DNA of 64,000 nucleotides from an uncultured Gammaproteobacteria bacterium (GCA_913045175.1 CAJWQG010000013.1:1-64000), one strand, 5' to 3'. Numbered from the stretch's first letter, positions 10,688 to 20,548 are shown. The notes: generated from the sequence alone by a model not told the origin. Made by a program: numbers and translations.

Positions 10688-12600
10688 TGGCACTGTTACA
10701 GATTACAGAACCGGGGAAGGCACAGGATCCGCATCAGCGTAAGCGGGCTGCAGGCATTGACCTTGGTACCACCAATTCGCTGATCGCGAGTGTGCGTGGC
10801 GGGGTAACCGAAACGCTGCCGGATGAAGCAGGTGAACATCTGCTGCCGTCGGTGGTGCGCTTTACCGAAGGTGGCACGGTTGTGGGTTTGGTTGCGATGC
10901 AAGCAGCGAAAGAAGATCCCCTTAATACCATTGTTTCCGTTAAGCGCATGATGGGTCGGGGTGTTGAAGATATTAAAGGCTTGGGCGAGCGACTGCCTTA
11001 TGAGTTTGTTTCTACCGAAGGTGGAATGGTCAAACTCAAGACCGACGCGGGCGAGGTAAGTCCTGTTGAGGTGTCTGCGGAAATACTAAAGACGTTAGTA
11101 GCTCGCGGCAGCGAGACGCTCGCCGGTAATCTTGACGGCGTGGTGATTACGGTCCCCGCGTACTTTGATGATGCCCAGCGCCAGGCGACCCGTGATGCGG
11201 CGCGTATTGCGGGATTACAGGTACTTCGATTATTGAACGAGCCGACTGCAGCGGCGGTGGCCTATGGCCTTGATACGGGCCATGAAGGTCTGGTTGCCGT
11301 GTACGACCTGGGCGGCGGCACTTTTGATATTTCACTGCTTCGGTTACATACAGGTGTGTTCGAAGTGGTGGCGACCGGTGGCGATTCGGCGCTCGGTGGT
11401 GATGATTTTGATCACCGTATTGCCGAGTGGATCATCAGAGAGTCAGGATATAAAGATGAGGTGAATCCTCGTCAGCTGCGGACCTTAATGATGCAGGCGC
11501 GTGGGATCAAAGAGGCCTTAAGTGATGCAGATAGCACTGAAGTGAATGTGTCCGTCGATGGGCTTGAGTTCAGCGGGCAGCTGACTCGAACTCAGATGAA
11601 TGAGCTGATTGCTGACCTCGTTCAACAATCTATTAAAGCCTGCGCGCGTTCCTTGCGTGATGCGGGCGATAGTGTCAGCAAAGATAGTGTCAGCAAAGAC
11701 AGTTTCAGCAAAGAAAGTGTTCAAAATGTCGTCCTGGTGGGTGGATCAACCCGGGTACCGGCCGTGCGTCAGGCGGTTACCGAGTTTTTTGGTGTCGAAC
11801 CACTGTCTGATATTGACCCGGATCGGGTTGTTGCTATTGGCGCGGCGGTGCAGGCGAATATCCTGGTGGGCAATAAGCCTGAAGATGAAATGCTGTTGCT
11901 GGACGTGCTGCCTCTGTCACTTGGTCTCGAGACCGTGGGCGGGCTTGCCGAGAAAGTCATCCAGCGCAATACAGCGATTCCAATTGCACGATCGCAGGAG
12001 TTCACGACCTATAAGGACGGTCAGACCGCCATGTTGATACACGTGGTGCAGGGTGAACGGGAACTGGTATCCGACTGCAGGTCACTTGCGCGCTTTGAAC
12101 TAAGAGGCATCCCACCGATGGTGGCGGGCGCAGCGCGCATTGAAGTGAACTTTCAGGTAGATGCAGATGGGCTGCTATCCGTATCGGCAAGAGAAGCAAC
12201 GACCGGTGTGAATGCCAGCGTCGAGGTGAAACCTTCCTACGGCCTTAGCGAAGCGGAAATAACCGACATGCTTAAGGCATCATTTGATCATGCCAAAGAC
12301 GATATTGTGGCAAGGTCACTGACCGAAGCGCGGGTAGATGCAACCCGGGTGATCGAGGCCTTACAGAATGCGCTTACCGAGGATGGCGAGCGATTGTTAC
12401 AAGCTAGTGATATTGAATTACTGCAACAGGCAATCAGCGTCCTGCAGGAAGTAAGCGAAACCACTGACGCCGATGCCATCAATGAAGGCGTTGAAATGCT
12501 GGGTAAAGCCAGTGAAGAATTTGCCGCGCTGCGTATGGATGCAGCGGTCCGTAAGGCATTTGCGGGGCATAAACTCGATGAACTGGAAGAGTCCAACTGA
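10687..12600 (+). CDS. hscA: Hsp70-type Fe-S chaperone HscA
   Basis: Specialised Hsp70 that releases clusters from IscU. The product is 637 aa. The ATPase domain shows [24 protein letters not shown] and [16 protein letters not shown]; the substrate domain follows from about residue 395 ([15 protein letters not shown]). The gene overlaps hscB and fdx by a few bases at each end. A short extra segment at residues about 328-342, encoded by three 15-bp tandem repeats, sits in a variable loop before the VLVGGSTR strand and accounts for part of the length over E. coli HscA (616 aa). Confidence 0.97.
   Translation: MALLQITEPGKAQDPHQRKRAAGIDLGTTNSLIASVRGGVTETLPDEAGEHLLPSVVRFTEGGTVVGLVAMQAAKEDPLNTIVSVKRMMGRGVEDIKGLGERLPYEFVSTEGGMVKLKTDAGEVSPVEVSAEILKTLVARGSETLAGNLDGVVITVPAYFDDAQRQATRDAARIAGLQVLRLLNEPTAAAVAYGLDTGHEGLVAVYDLGGGTFDISLLRLHTGVFEVVATGGDSALGGDDFDHRIAEWIIRESGYKDEVNPRQLRTLMMQARGIKEALSDADSTEVNVSVDGLEFSGQLTRTQMNELIADLVQQSIKACARSLRDAGDSVSKDSVSKDSFSKESVQNVVLVGGSTRVPAVRQAVTEFFGVEPLSDIDPDRVVAIGAAVQANILVGNKPEDEMLLLDVLPLSLGLETVGGLAEKVIQRNTAIPIARSQEFTTYKDGQTAMLIHVVQGERELVSDCRSLARFELRGIPPMVAGAARIEVNFQVDADGLLSVSAREATTGVNASVEVKPSYGLSEAEITDMLKASFDHAKDDIVARSLTEARVDATRVIEALQNALTEDGERLLQASDIELLQQAISVLQEVSETTDADAINEGVEMLGKASEEFAALRMDAAVRKAFAGHKLDELEESN
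11668..11712 (+). repeat. Three 15-bp tandem repeats within hscA
   Basis: GATAGTGTCAGCAAA occurs twice in a row and is followed by a third copy, GACAGTTTCAGCAAA. Reading frame is kept; each unit encodes Asp-Ser-Val/Phe-Ser-Lys. A degenerate fourth copy (GAAAGTGTTC) follows. The unit length permits copy-number change without frameshift. Confidence 0.9.
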
Positions 12601-12938
12601 TGCCACAGATTGTATTTTTGCCCCATGAAGAACGCTGCCCTGAAGGCGCAGTGATTGAAGCCGAGACCGGTGATAAGCTGATTGAAGTCGCACTCGAAAA
12701 CGGCATCGATATCGAACACGCCTGCGAGATGGCCTGTGCCTGCACAACCTGTCACGTGATTCTGCGGGAAGGGTTTGATTCACTGGAAGAGTCCGATGAA
12801 ACGGAAGACGACCTGCTGGATAAAGCCTGGGGCTTGGAACCGGATTCCCGGCTCAGTTGCCAGGTATTGGTGGGCGATGAAGACCTCGTGGTTGAGATCC
12901 CGCGCTATACCATTAATCAGGTATCTGAAAATCACTAG
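12600..12938 (+). CDS. fdx: ISC-type [2Fe-2S] ferredoxin Fdx
   Basis: Ferredoxin that supplies electrons for cluster assembly. The 112-aa protein has ligands Cys42, Cys48, Cys51 and a fourth in RLSCQVLVG, plus the extra Cys46 typical of Isc ferredoxins. The acidic stretch EESDETEDDLLD is a family feature. ATG overlaps the hscA stop (TGATG). Confidence 0.96.
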   Translation: MPQIVFLPHEERCPEGAVIEAETGDKLIEVALENGIDIEHACEMACACTTCHVILREGFDSLEESDETEDDLLDKAWGLEPDSRLSCQVLVGDEDLVVEIPRYTINQVSENH

Positions 12939-12959
12939 GCGACCAGGAGGGAGAACATC

Positions 12960-13154
12960 ATGAAGTGGACCGACACCATCGATATTGCCATCGAGCTAAG
13001 TGAAGCCCATCCAGATGTCGACCCCATCACGGTTCGCTTTACCGACTTGCAGCAGTGGGTGATGGCACTACCGGAATTCGACGACGACCCGGAACACTGC
13101 GGCGAACGTATACTCGAGGCCATCCAGATGGCCTGGCTGGATGAGCTGGACTAG
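12960..13154 (+). CDS. iscX: Fe-S assembly protein IscX
   Basis: Small acidic protein that binds IscS and modulates cluster assembly. The 64-aa sequence MKWTDTIDIAIELSEAHPD, VRFTDLQQW and FDDDPE follows the family pattern throughout. GGAGGGAG upstream gives a strong ribosome binding site. It ends the isc operon and its stop overlaps, tail to tail, the stop of the minus-strand gene that follows (shared CTAG). Confidence 0.95.
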   Translation: MKWTDTIDIAIELSEAHPDVDPITVRFTDLQQWVMALPEFDDDPEHCGERILEAIQMAWLDELD

Positions 13155-13459
13155 TCGCTGTTGTAATGCTTTAGCGGGAGATATTTTGAAAACACGGATT
13201 GATACCCTGCCGTAAACACCACGATCAAAACAGTCGCAGTTAGTCCCAGCCACGCCACATCGTATTGGAACCCTATCGTCACCAGAATTGCCAGGACGAT
13301 AGGAATTCCTGCCGAGTATGCAAAATTCACTTCAATAAGCGAGCGGCAGTGAGTGCATTCAACCCCCTTGTGCAGTTGGGACAAATCCAGCACGCCCTGG
13401 CGACATTCAGGATATTTTCTGGTTATGGATTGTTTTCCTGGCATGCTGAATTCTTGCAT
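13151..13459 (-). CDS. Small two-TM protein with Cys motif, partner of the double-glycine peptide
   Basis: I do not recognise a named family. Starting at ATG 13459, 6 nt after the stop of the upstream peptide gene, the product is 102 aa; a GTG at 13483 would give 110 aa. The N-terminal third is soluble with a zinc-ribbon-like pattern (PECRQG, then VECTHC; three Cys seen). Two hydrophobic helices follow (GIPIVLAILVTIGF and WLGLTATVLIVVF), then a short basic tail. Spacing to the peptide gene indicates an operon. By position it could be an immunity or maturation factor; this is inference only. Confidence 0.7.
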   Translation of the reverse strand: MQEFSMPGKQSITRKYPECRQGVLDLSQLHKGVECTHCRSLIEVNFAYSAGIPIVLAILVTIGFQYDVAWLGLTATVLIVVFTAGYQSVFSKYLPLKHYNSD

Positions 13460-13464
13460 GACGA

Positions 13465-13665
13465 CTAGCGGGTCTTCCACCAAACAGCTCTATTATAGAT
13501 GGAGTAGCTGGTAAGAGCGCGAGATAAGTAATACTGCCCTATTGATCTGACCGCATGATGCGTGGCGAATGATCCAACTGCCGCTAGTACGGGGAGTAAG
13601 CCACCCGAGACCTGGGATACTTCCTCGTCAGTAAGTTCTCGTAAAGTCGTTGTTTGATTCATCAT
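13465..13665 (-). CDS. Putative bacteriocin/microcin precursor with double-glycine leader
   Basis: The 66-aa product has a 22-residue leader containing LRELTDEEVSQVSGG, which fits the double-glycine leader consensus (hydrophobics at spaced positions, then GG) cut by C39-peptidase ABC exporters. The predicted 44-residue core begins LLPVLAAVGSFATHHAV, is basic, lacks cysteine and ends with an aromatic tail AVWWKTR. ATG 13665 is preferred over an upstream in-frame start at 13725 because AAGGTGA lies directly before it and the leader then has normal length; a second ATG follows at 13662. No exporter gene is in the window. Confidence 0.75.
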   Translation of the reverse strand: MMNQTTTLRELTDEEVSQVSGGLLPVLAAVGSFATHHAVRSIGQYYLSRALTSYSIYNRAVWWKTR

Positions 13666-13815
13666 ATTCACCTTATATTCCAAATGAGTAGTCGTGTTTG
13701 TTACCAAAAGATCTGATACTCCCATCTCACCAGGTTCACGGACGCTAGTGATGGATTAAACTCTTGTAGGAATGTTGCTAGCATTAGCGGCTTCAAACGA
13801 GGCCCGGAGTAGAAC

Positions 13816-14550
13816 TTGATAGATTTTGAAGAACGTCACCATCCTTTCGAAGGTTGTTTTAACTTCCGTGAAATTGGTGGTTACCCCACCAAAGACGGTC
13901 GAAAGATTCGCTGGGGACGATACTTTCGCGCAGGCCGGCAAGATCGCATGACGCCCGCTGACCTCGAACGCGTCGCGGAGCTGGGTATTCGAACCCAGAT
14001 CGACCTAAGAAGGCCGGATGAACTGGAAGACCAGGGTCGAGGGCCACTTGAGAATATCGGCGTTAGTTACGAATGGCATTCCGTGATTCCACCTGGCGGA
14101 TCAGCGATATTGGATAAGGCCGCGGGTCAGGGCATATCCGGCGAGCGCTATTTGCGCTATCTCGACTTCGATCCTACTCCTTGGCAGAACGTATTGGGCA
14201 TATTGGCCGACGCAGAAAGTCATCCACTGCTGGTGCATTGCACGGCGGGCAAAGACCGCACCGGCGTGACCACAGCCTTCCTGCTCACAATCCTTGGTGT
14301 CGAGCGCGATCTGATTGAAGCAGATTTCATACTCACTAACCGCGACCAGCCGCGCCACATAGAGTTTCTGAAAAGCAACGGACTTTCCACCGGCTCAGTA
14401 GTTCTGGGCCATGGCGTCCCCGAAGATGCCATGTCAGTCTTCCTCGACGGCATGGAAAAAGAACACGGCGGCGTACTCGAATACCTCCGCACCATCGGCA
14501 TCGACGACAAAATGCAGGCCGTCATGCGTGGGGCGCTGCTGGAAGATTAG
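13816..14550 (+). CDS. Tyrosine-protein phosphatase family protein
   Basis: The 244-aa product contains the phosphatase P-loop HCTAGKDRTG (Cys, Arg of CX5R; about residues 140-149) and the N-terminal FREIGGYPTKDGRKIRWG block of the bacterial tyrosine/lipid phosphatase group (Y_phosphatase3, PtpB/LipA-like). No signal peptide is seen, so it is probably cytoplasmic. The start is TTG with GGAG 6 nt upstream. It lies divergent from the double-glycine peptide gene in the insertion between iscX and ndk. Substrate (phosphotyrosine, phosphoinositide or other) cannot be told. Confidence 0.85.
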   Translation: MIDFEERHHPFEGCFNFREIGGYPTKDGRKIRWGRYFRAGRQDRMTPADLERVAELGIRTQIDLRRPDELEDQGRGPLENIGVSYEWHSVIPPGGSAILDKAAGQGISGERYLRYLDFDPTPWQNVLGILADAESHPLLVHCTAGKDRTGVTTAFLLTILGVERDLIEADFILTNRDQPRHIEFLKSNGLSTGSVVLGHGVPEDAMSVFLDGMEKEHGGVLEYLRTIGIDDKMQAVMRGALLED

Positions 14551-14881
14551 TAAGGAGCGGCCGGTTAGAGCGCGAGGCCTTGGGGGTACTTACTCGCTTC
14601 AGCGCCCCCGCAGCCCTCCCGGCTGCCCTCGCTTCCTCCGCAAGCCTGTAGTCTTGCTCCCCCAACTCGGTGCGGGGACATATGCTTGCGCGAGCAAGCA
14701 CCGCCAAGGCCACTTCCGTGCTGCAAGCATCCATCACTAACCACTCCAGCTGCTGGTCAATCTCGGCGTAAGAAGCTGGAGTGAGCGGCTACCCCAGGCC
14801 CCACCCCACACTGATTACTAGCAACTTCCACACCCAGCCCCCTATAATAGCGCCCTTATTTTTCCCAGTTGGAGCAGTTAA
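14551..14881 (+). other. Intergenic region before ndk with two hairpins and a probable -10 box
   Basis: No convincing gene is seen. The left half is C-rich and could be decayed sequence. TGCTTG and CAAGCA pair at 14683-14700, and CTCCAGCT and AGCTGGAG form an inverted repeat at 14744-14781; neither has a T-run. TATAAT at 14843-14848 is a good -10 box for ndk, about 33 nt before its start; no good -35 box was found. Confidence 0.5.
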
Positions 14882-15307
14882 ATGGCACAGGAAAGAACAC
14901 TTTCCATCATCAAACCAGACGCGGTCGGCAAGAACGCGATAGGTGACATCGTAGCGCGGTTCGAAAAGGCCGGTTTGCAGGTCGTTGCAATGCGCATGGA
15001 GCACTTGTCGGAAGACAAAGCCAAAGGTTTTTACGCAGAGCATGACGGCAAACCGTTTTTTGCTGATCTGGTCACGTTTATGACCTCCGGTCCTGTTGTT
15101 TTGCAGGTCCTGGAAGGTGAAAACGCCATTGCCGGCAATCGGGAGCTGATGGGTGCAACGAACCCTCAGGAAGCAGACGCAGGCACTATTCGTGCTGACT
15201 TTGCGGAATCTATTGATGCCAACGCAGTTCACGGTTCCGATTCGCCGACGTCGGCGGCTCGCGAAATCGACTATTTCTTCAGTGAGGATCAACTCTGCAG
15301 CAGATGA
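14882..15307 (+). CDS. ndk: Nucleoside diphosphate kinase
   Basis: Transfers the terminal phosphate between nucleoside tri- and diphosphates by a phosphohistidine. The 141-aa protein begins [14 protein letters not shown] and carries the active-site histidine in [25 protein letters not shown] serves as ribosome binding site. The stop overlaps the rlmN start (ATGA). Confidence 0.97.
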   Translation: MAQERTLSIIKPDAVGKNAIGDIVARFEKAGLQVVAMRMEHLSEDKAKGFYAEHDGKPFFADLVTFMTSGPVVLQVLEGENAIAGNRELMGATNPQEADAGTIRADFAESIDANAVHGSDSPTSAAREIDYFFSEDQLCSR

Positions 15308-16407
15308 CCGAAACGCCGAAACTGGACCTGCTGGGGTATACCAGGTCTGAGCTTGAAGCACTGCTCGAAGAGCTGGGTGAGAAACCCTATCGCGCCGAGC
15401 AAATACTCAAATGGCTGCATCATCGGTTTGTATCCAATTTCGACGAGATGACGGACATCAGTAAAGCGCTTCGCGCTCACTTTACGGAATTCGCGGAAAT
15501 CCACGAACCGGAAGTGTTGCAGGAAAAGCATTCAAACGATGGCACTCATAAGTGGCTGCTGAAGGCCAGGTCCGGCAGCGCCATCGAGATGGTGTTTATC
15601 CCGGAGGACGGGCGCGGCACCTTGTGTGTTTCTTCTCAGGTGGGTTGTGCATTGGACTGTAGTTTTTGCAGTACCGGTAAGCAGGGCTTTAACAGTAACC
15701 TCACCGCGGGCGAGATTATTGGTCAGGTTCGTGTTGCGGTGCAGATGCTGGCAGACAAGTATCCGGACCGTAATCGGGTCGTGACCAACGTCGTGCTCAT
15801 GGGTATGGGTGAACCGCTGCTTAACATGGATGCGGTTCTGCCGGCGGTCGAACTCATGATGGATGATCTGGGCTACGGCATTTCAAAGCGCAAGGTCACA
15901 ATCTCCACTGCGGGGGTTGTACCAGGTATTCGCAGGCTCACGGAGCATACGGATGCATCGCTCGCTATCTCTTTGCATGCACCGAACGATGCGATTCGTG
16001 ATCATCTGGTGCCAATCAATCGAAAGTATCCGATTGCAGAGCTGCTTGAGGCGTGCCGGCAATATGCCGAGAACCTAGGTGAAAAGCGTACGGTAACCAT
16101 CGAATATACCCTGCTGAAAGGCATAAATGACCAGCCGGAACATGCGGCAGAACTGGCGATCCTGCTCAAGGGATTTCCGTGTAAAATCAATCTGATACCG
16201 TTTAATCCGTTTCCGGGTTCCGATTATCGTCGCCCAAGCGCTTTAGCGGTGCGCGCATTTCAGGATCGACTGGTGGATGCAGGTTTTTCGACCATGGTGC
16301 GCACAACCAGAGGCGAAGATATCGATGCCGCCTGTGGACAATTGGTTGGAAACGTCGAAGATAAGACGCGACGTCAGGCCCATTACCAGCAAATTGCGCG
16401 AGGATAG
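15304..16407 (+). CDS. rlmN: 23S rRNA/tRNA adenine-C2 methyltransferase RlmN
   Basis: Radical-SAM enzyme that methylates A2503 of 23S rRNA and A37 of some tRNAs. The 367-aa protein has the CX3CX2C cluster motif CALDCSFC (Cys115, Cys119, Cys122), the [11 protein letters not shown]-binding motif and the C-terminal catalytic cysteine in DIDAACGQL. Start overlaps the ndk stop by 4 nt. Confidence 0.96.
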   Translation: MTETPKLDLLGYTRSELEALLEELGEKPYRAEQILKWLHHRFVSNFDEMTDISKALRAHFTEFAEIHEPEVLQEKHSNDGTHKWLLKARSGSAIEMVFIPEDGRGTLCVSSQVGCALDCSFCSTGKQGFNSNLTAGEIIGQVRVAVQMLADKYPDRNRVVTNVVLMGMGEPLLNMDAVLPAVELMMDDLGYGISKRKVTISTAGVVPGIRRLTEHTDASLAISLHAPNDAIRDHLVPINRKYPIAELLEACRQYAENLGEKRTVTIEYTLLKGINDQPEHAAELAILLKGFPCKINLIPFNPFPGSDYRRPSALAVRAFQDRLVDAGFSTMVRTTRGEDIDAACGQLVGNVEDKTRRQAHYQQIARG

Positions 16408-16411
16408 ATAA

Positions 16412-17164
16412 ATGGTCAGGAAATTTTGGTTAGTTGCTATCTTGTTGTTGGCGGGATGCGTGACGCAGACCGACACGCCGCTAAAGGAAGTCGATAAGGA
16501 TGAGGTGGTGCGCCGCCAGGGTGATCTGGGTATCGGTTATCTGCGACGTGCCGAATATGGACGCGCGAAGGAAAGTCTGAGCAAGGCGCTTCAATATGAT
16601 TCTCGATCCCGTCTTGCCCACACCACCTTTGGTGTTGTTTTTCAGCAGGAAGGCGAGCTGGCGCTCGCGGAAGACCATTTTAAGAAGGCGATTAAGTACG
16701 AGCCAGACCTTTCCCAGGCGCGAAATAACTATGGTGCATTTCTTTTTTCACAGAAACGCTTCAGAGAAGCCACCGCCCAGCTCCAGGTCGCCGCGGACGA
16801 TCGTTTCTATGCGGCAAGGCCAGCGGTGTTTGAAAATCTCGGCCGCTCCTATATGCAGATTAACGACCTGAGTAATGCCGAGGCCTCATTCGAGCGCGCC
16901 ATTGCTTTGAACCCGAACCAGGCGCGCGCATCTCTGGAACTTTCGGAGATTCGGTTCGGGCAGAAGCGCTATCCGGAGTCATTTCGTCTTTATCAGCAGC
17001 ATACCAGCGTGTCGCAACAATCGGCGCGCAGTCTTTGGCTGTGTGTGCGACTGGCGGAGATTTTTTCCAACGAGAATGACAAGGCGAGTTGTGCACTGAC
17101 GCTGAAGAATATATTCCCCGCCAGTCGGGAGTTTGCGCAGTACAAGCTCAGGTATGGCCCATGA
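16412..17164 (+). CDS. pilW: Type IV pilus biogenesis/stability lipoprotein PilW (PilF)
   Basis: Outer-membrane lipoprotein with TPR repeats needed for assembly of the PilQ secretin. The 250-aa product has a signal peptide ending in the lipobox LLAGC (Cys16) and several TPR units, such as AYLRRAEYGRAKESLSKAL-type helices and AEASFERAIALNPNQA. Position between rlmN and rodZ is the conserved one for this gene. Confidence 0.92.
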   Translation: MVRKFWLVAILLLAGCVTQTDTPLKEVDKDEVVRRQGDLGIGYLRRAEYGRAKESLSKALQYDSRSRLAHTTFGVVFQQEGELALAEDHFKKAIKYEPDLSQARNNYGAFLFSQKRFREATAQLQVAADDRFYAARPAVFENLGRSYMQINDLSNAEASFERAIALNPNQARASLELSEIRFGQKRYPESFRLYQQHTSVSQQSARSLWLCVRLAEIFSNENDKASCALTLKNIFPASREFAQYKLRYGP

Positions 17165-18156
17165 GTGACTCGGTCACTGAAGAGATCCCGGTTCAAACCG
17201 CATCTGAATTACTGGTTGCTGCGAGAGAGCAGTGCGAGCTAAGTCAGCAAGATGTTGCCGATCAGCTTTATCTGACGGTCACGTTTATTCGTTATATCGA
17301 TGACGGGTTATTTCACAAGATTGCCAAGCATGCGTTTATCAAGGGTTACTTAAGATCCTACTCGCGGGTCGTTGGCTTAAACGGCGATGAAGTTGTTGCA
17401 CGATACGAAGAAGAATTGGAGTCTGACCATGGTGTCGATATTCGCGACGTTACGGAAGAACGGGTGGGTAGTGCTGCCCTGACGGGACCTGTATTACAGA
17501 CCGGTCTGATTGGCCTCGGCGGTATTGTTGTCGTGGTGGCGTTGGTTTGGGCATTCTCCGGTAATGACGAAGAGGTATTACCCCTGGAAGAGGTGAGCGA
17601 GGCGCCTGTAGTCCCCGATGAAGCGTCTGAGATGGAGATCGTGAGCCTGCCGTCGGCCCCTGTTGTAGTTGGAAATGAAGCAGCTGAAAACCTGGCAGGT
17701 GGAGACGAAGCAGTTGAAACCGAACCTGAAGAAGTTGTGGGCGAACCCGTTCGCCAGGCGATGCGGCGTGATGATGAGAGCATCAGGGAAGCTATCAAAG
17801 CCGAGGAAGTTAACGCGGAAGCGTCAGATGCATTTTCAGAGAGTATCAAGGAAGTCACTGTTGAACGGACCTCTGATGATGCGCACGAGTACATCACGGT
17901 TGATTCCGGTGGTTTTGATCAACTAGAGTTTACGTTTACCGGTGATTGCTGGGTCGAAATTGAAGATGCAGATGGCGATTCGATATATGGTGATCTGAAT
18001 CGTGATGGCGATATCCTGACGGTCTACGGCACTGCGCCATTGAAGATTCTTCTTGGTCGTGCATCGGCTGTTACACTGCGTCATAACGGAACCGAGATTG
18101 ATCTGGCGCTGCATACCACCAGCGATCAGACGGCCAAACTCACTGTTGGCGGCTAA
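17161..18156 (+). CDS. rodZ: Cytoskeleton protein RodZ
   Basis: RodZ links the MreB cytoskeleton to the cell envelope. ATG 17161 overlaps the pilW stop (ATGA) and gives 331 aa; an earlier in-frame start inside pilW is not needed. The N-terminal helix-turn-helix domain (residues about 15-80, CELSQQDVADQLYLT) is followed by one TM helix (GLGGIVVVVALVWAF), a long acidic Pro/Glu-rich linker and a C-terminal beta domain (FTGDCWVEIEDADGDSIYG). Confidence 0.94.
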   Translation: MSDSVTEEIPVQTASELLVAAREQCELSQQDVADQLYLTVTFIRYIDDGLFHKIAKHAFIKGYLRSYSRVVGLNGDEVVARYEEELESDHGVDIRDVTEERVGSAALTGPVLQTGLIGLGGIVVVVALVWAFSGNDEEVLPLEEVSEAPVVPDEASEMEIVSLPSAPVVVGNEAAENLAGGDEAVETEPEEVVGEPVRQAMRRDDESIREAIKAEEVNAEASDAFSESIKEVTVERTSDDAHEYITVDSGGFDQLEFTFTGDCWVEIEDADGDSIYGDLNRDGDILTVYGTAPLKILLGRASAVTLRHNGTEIDLALHTTSDQTAKLTVGG

Positions 18157-18165
18157 CGTAGGCAT

Positions 18166-19278
18166 ATGAGACAGGAATCGACAATCAAACGCCGCAAAAC
18201 CCGCCAGATCATGGTGGGGAGCGTCCCCGTTGGCGGCGATGCACCAATTTCCGTGCAGAGTATGACCAATACAGAAACAACGGACGTGCCGGCGACGGTT
18301 GAACAAATCAAGCGACTTGAAGCCGTGGGAGCAGACATTGTACGCGTGTCGGTGCCGACGATGGATGCCGCCAATGCGTTTGGTGCTATACGCAATCAGG
18401 TGACGGTGCCGCTCGTAGCCGATATTCACTTCGATTATAAAATCGCACTCAAGGTTGCTGAACTCGGCGTTGATTGCCTGCGAATTAATCCGGGAAACAT
18501 TGGAAGCAAGGATCGGGTCAAGGCTGTGATATCAAGTGCACGAGATCATGGCATCCCCATTCGTATCGGCGTGAATGCGGGTTCCCTGGGCAAAGATCTG
18601 CTGCGCAAATACAAAGAGCCGAATGCGACGGCCATGGTCGAGTCGGCGAAGCGCAATATCGACATGCTCGATGCGGAAGACTTTCAGGACTTTAAACTGA
18701 GTATGAAGTCCTCGGACGTTTTTATGGCGATTGAGGCTTATCGGACCATCGCTGAACAGATAGATCAGCCACTGCATCTCGGCATTACCGAGGCAGGTGG
18801 GCTTCGATCAGGTACTGTGAAAAGCGCTGCAGGCCTTGGACTGCTGTTGATGGAAGGGATTGGCGACACCGTCAGAATATCCCTTGCGGCAGATCCTGTT
18901 GAGGAAGTGAAAGTTGGCTTTGATCTGTTAAAGAGCCTGCACATTCGCAGCAAGGGCATCAATTTGACCGCGTGTCCCAGCTGTTCGCGCCAGAACTTTG
19001 ATGTGATTGGCATGGTGAACGAGCTTGAACGTCGGGTCGAAGACATTACAACGACGCTTGACGTTGCAATCATAGGCTGTATCGTGAACGGCCCTGGTGA
19101 AGCCAAGGAAGCCGACATCGGGCTGACGGGCGCGAGCCCCAATAATCTGGTTTACGAGGCGGGAAAACCACACCATAAAATTACCAACGAAGCATTGCTC
19201 GATGATCTTGAGCGAATGATTCGAGATCGTGTTGCCGAAAAGCAACAGCAACAAGAACAACTAATAGCTAAATCTTAA
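18166..19278 (+). CDS. ispG: 4-hydroxy-3-methylbut-2-en-1-yl diphosphate synthase IspG
   Basis: [4Fe-4S] enzyme of the MEP isoprenoid pathway. The 370-aa product has TIM-barrel blocks ([35 protein letters not shown]) and cluster cysteines in TACPSCSR and [17 protein letters not shown] glutamine-rich tail (EKQQQQEQL) ends the protein. It lies 9 nt after rodZ and 4 nt before hisS. Confidence 0.97.
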   Translation: MRQESTIKRRKTRQIMVGSVPVGGDAPISVQSMTNTETTDVPATVEQIKRLEAVGADIVRVSVPTMDAANAFGAIRNQVTVPLVADIHFDYKIALKVAELGVDCLRINPGNIGSKDRVKAVISSARDHGIPIRIGVNAGSLGKDLLRKYKEPNATAMVESAKRNIDMLDAEDFQDFKLSMKSSDVFMAIEAYRTIAEQIDQPLHLGITEAGGLRSGTVKSAAGLGLLLMEGIGDTVRISLAADPVEEVKVGFDLLKSLHIRSKGINLTACPSCSRQNFDVIGMVNELERRVEDITTTLDVAIIGCIVNGPGEAKEADIGLTGASPNNLVYEAGKPHHKITNEALLDDLERMIRDRVAEKQQQQEQLIAKS

Positions 19279-19282
19279 GACC

Positions 19283-20548
19283 GTGAAAATCCAAGCCGTG
19301 CGGGGCATGCAGGACTTGCTGCCCAGACAAAAGGAAATATTCCGATACATTGAAGATACCGTGCGCGGTGTCCTTGAGTCCTATGGCTACGCGGAAATTG
19401 GCGTTCCGGTGCTTGAGTCAACACAGCTCTTCAGTCGTCTGGTGGGTGAAGCGACGGACATCGTCGAAAAAGAGATGTACACCTTTGAGGACCGAAACGG
19501 CGATAGTCTGACGATGCGGCCAGAGGGCACGGTCGGCGTTGTACGCATGGGTCAGGAGAATGGCCTGCTGTTTAATCAGATTCAGCGATTCTGGTATGCG
19601 GGCCCCATGTTTCGTCACGAGCGTCCGCAAAAGGGACGGTATCGTCAGTTTGAGCAGATTGGCGCGGAATGCTTTGGTATGGGTGGCCCGGATATTGATG
19701 CGGAGCTCCTGTTTATGTGCCAGCGAATGTGGCAGGCCCTGGGAGTCTCTGACGAGATCCATCTTGAGTTGAACTCCATGGGTACTGCCGAATGTCGTGC
19801 GGCCTATCGGAGTGAGCTGGTTGCCTACCTGGAGGATCGCCGTGATGGTCTGGATGAAGATAGTTTGAGGCGTCTGGAGACCAATCCGCTGCGCATTCTG
19901 GATAGCAAGGTACCAAAAACACAGGAGCTGCTGGCGGATGCACCGACGCTCACCAATTTTCTGGATGAAGAATCACAGGCGCATTTTGACCAACTGCGTC
20001 GTGTACTGGACCAAAAACAGCTTCCTTACCAGGTGAACCCGTCAATTGTCCGCGGGCTCGATTATTACAATAAAACCGTGTTTGAATGGGTGACCGATTC
20101 CCTGGGGGCTCAGGGCACGGTATGTGGGGGCGGCCGATACGATGGTCTGGTCGAGCAGGTGGGCGGAAAGGCCACGCCTGGCGTCGGTTTCGCGATGGGT
20201 CTGGATCGTTTGGCGATGATGCTGGACGACAAATTTGAATCAACCGCGGGTGCTGATGTCTATATCGCATCGCTCGGTGAGACAGCCAGGGCATATGCGC
20301 TCTTGCTTGCTGAGGATATTCGAGGCAACCTTGGGCACGGCAAAGTGGTCGTGCACTGTGCCGACGGAAAATTGAAGAGCCAGATGAAGAAGGCAGACGC
20401 CAGTGGTGCGCGTGTTGCGATCATCATCGGTGAAGAAGAAGTTAGTAAGGGGGAGGTTACGGTTAAACATCTGCAAACCGGCGAACAGCAGTCGGTAAGT
20501 GCGGAGGGGTTAATTGGTCATCTCTCGGAGATTCTAGCAGGCGGCTGA
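19283..20548 (+). CDS. hisS: Histidyl-tRNA synthetase
   Basis: Class II synthetase that charges tRNA-His. The 421-aa protein starts with GTG and MKIQAVRGMQDLLP, the standard N-terminus. Class II motif 2 is in MFRHERPQKGRYRQFEQIG; histidine-specific motifs are RGLDYYNKTVFEW and GGGRYDGLVEQVGG. The C-terminal anticodon-binding domain (from about 325) is present. The stop codon lies in a hairpin that begins the hairpin cluster downstream. Confidence 0.97.
   Translation: MKIQAVRGMQDLLPRQKEIFRYIEDTVRGVLESYGYAEIGVPVLESTQLFSRLVGEATDIVEKEMYTFEDRNGDSLTMRPEGTVGVVRMGQENGLLFNQIQRFWYAGPMFRHERPQKGRYRQFEQIGAECFGMGGPDIDAELLFMCQRMWQALGVSDEIHLELNSMGTAECRAAYRSELVAYLEDRRDGLDEDSLRRLETNPLRILDSKVPKTQELLADAPTLTNFLDEESQAHFDQLRRVLDQKQLPYQVNPSIVRGLDYYNKTVFEWVTDSLGAQGTVCGGGRYDGLVEQVGGKATPGVGFAMGLDRLAMMLDDKFESTAGADVYIASLGETARAYALLLAEDIRGNLGHGKVVVHCADGKLKSQMKKADASGARVAIIIGEEEVSKGEVTVKHLQTGEQQSVSAEGLIGHLSEILAGG

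Noticed and set aside
13666-13725. Upstream in-frame start of the double-glycine peptide gene
   Set aside because: It would lengthen the leader by 20 residues beyond the usual size, and the AAGGTGA site directly precedes ATG 13665.
14411-14740. Open frames in both strands between the phosphatase gene and ndk
   Set aside because: Low-complexity C-rich sequence, no domain, partly overlapping the phosphatase gene, and no ribosome binding site.
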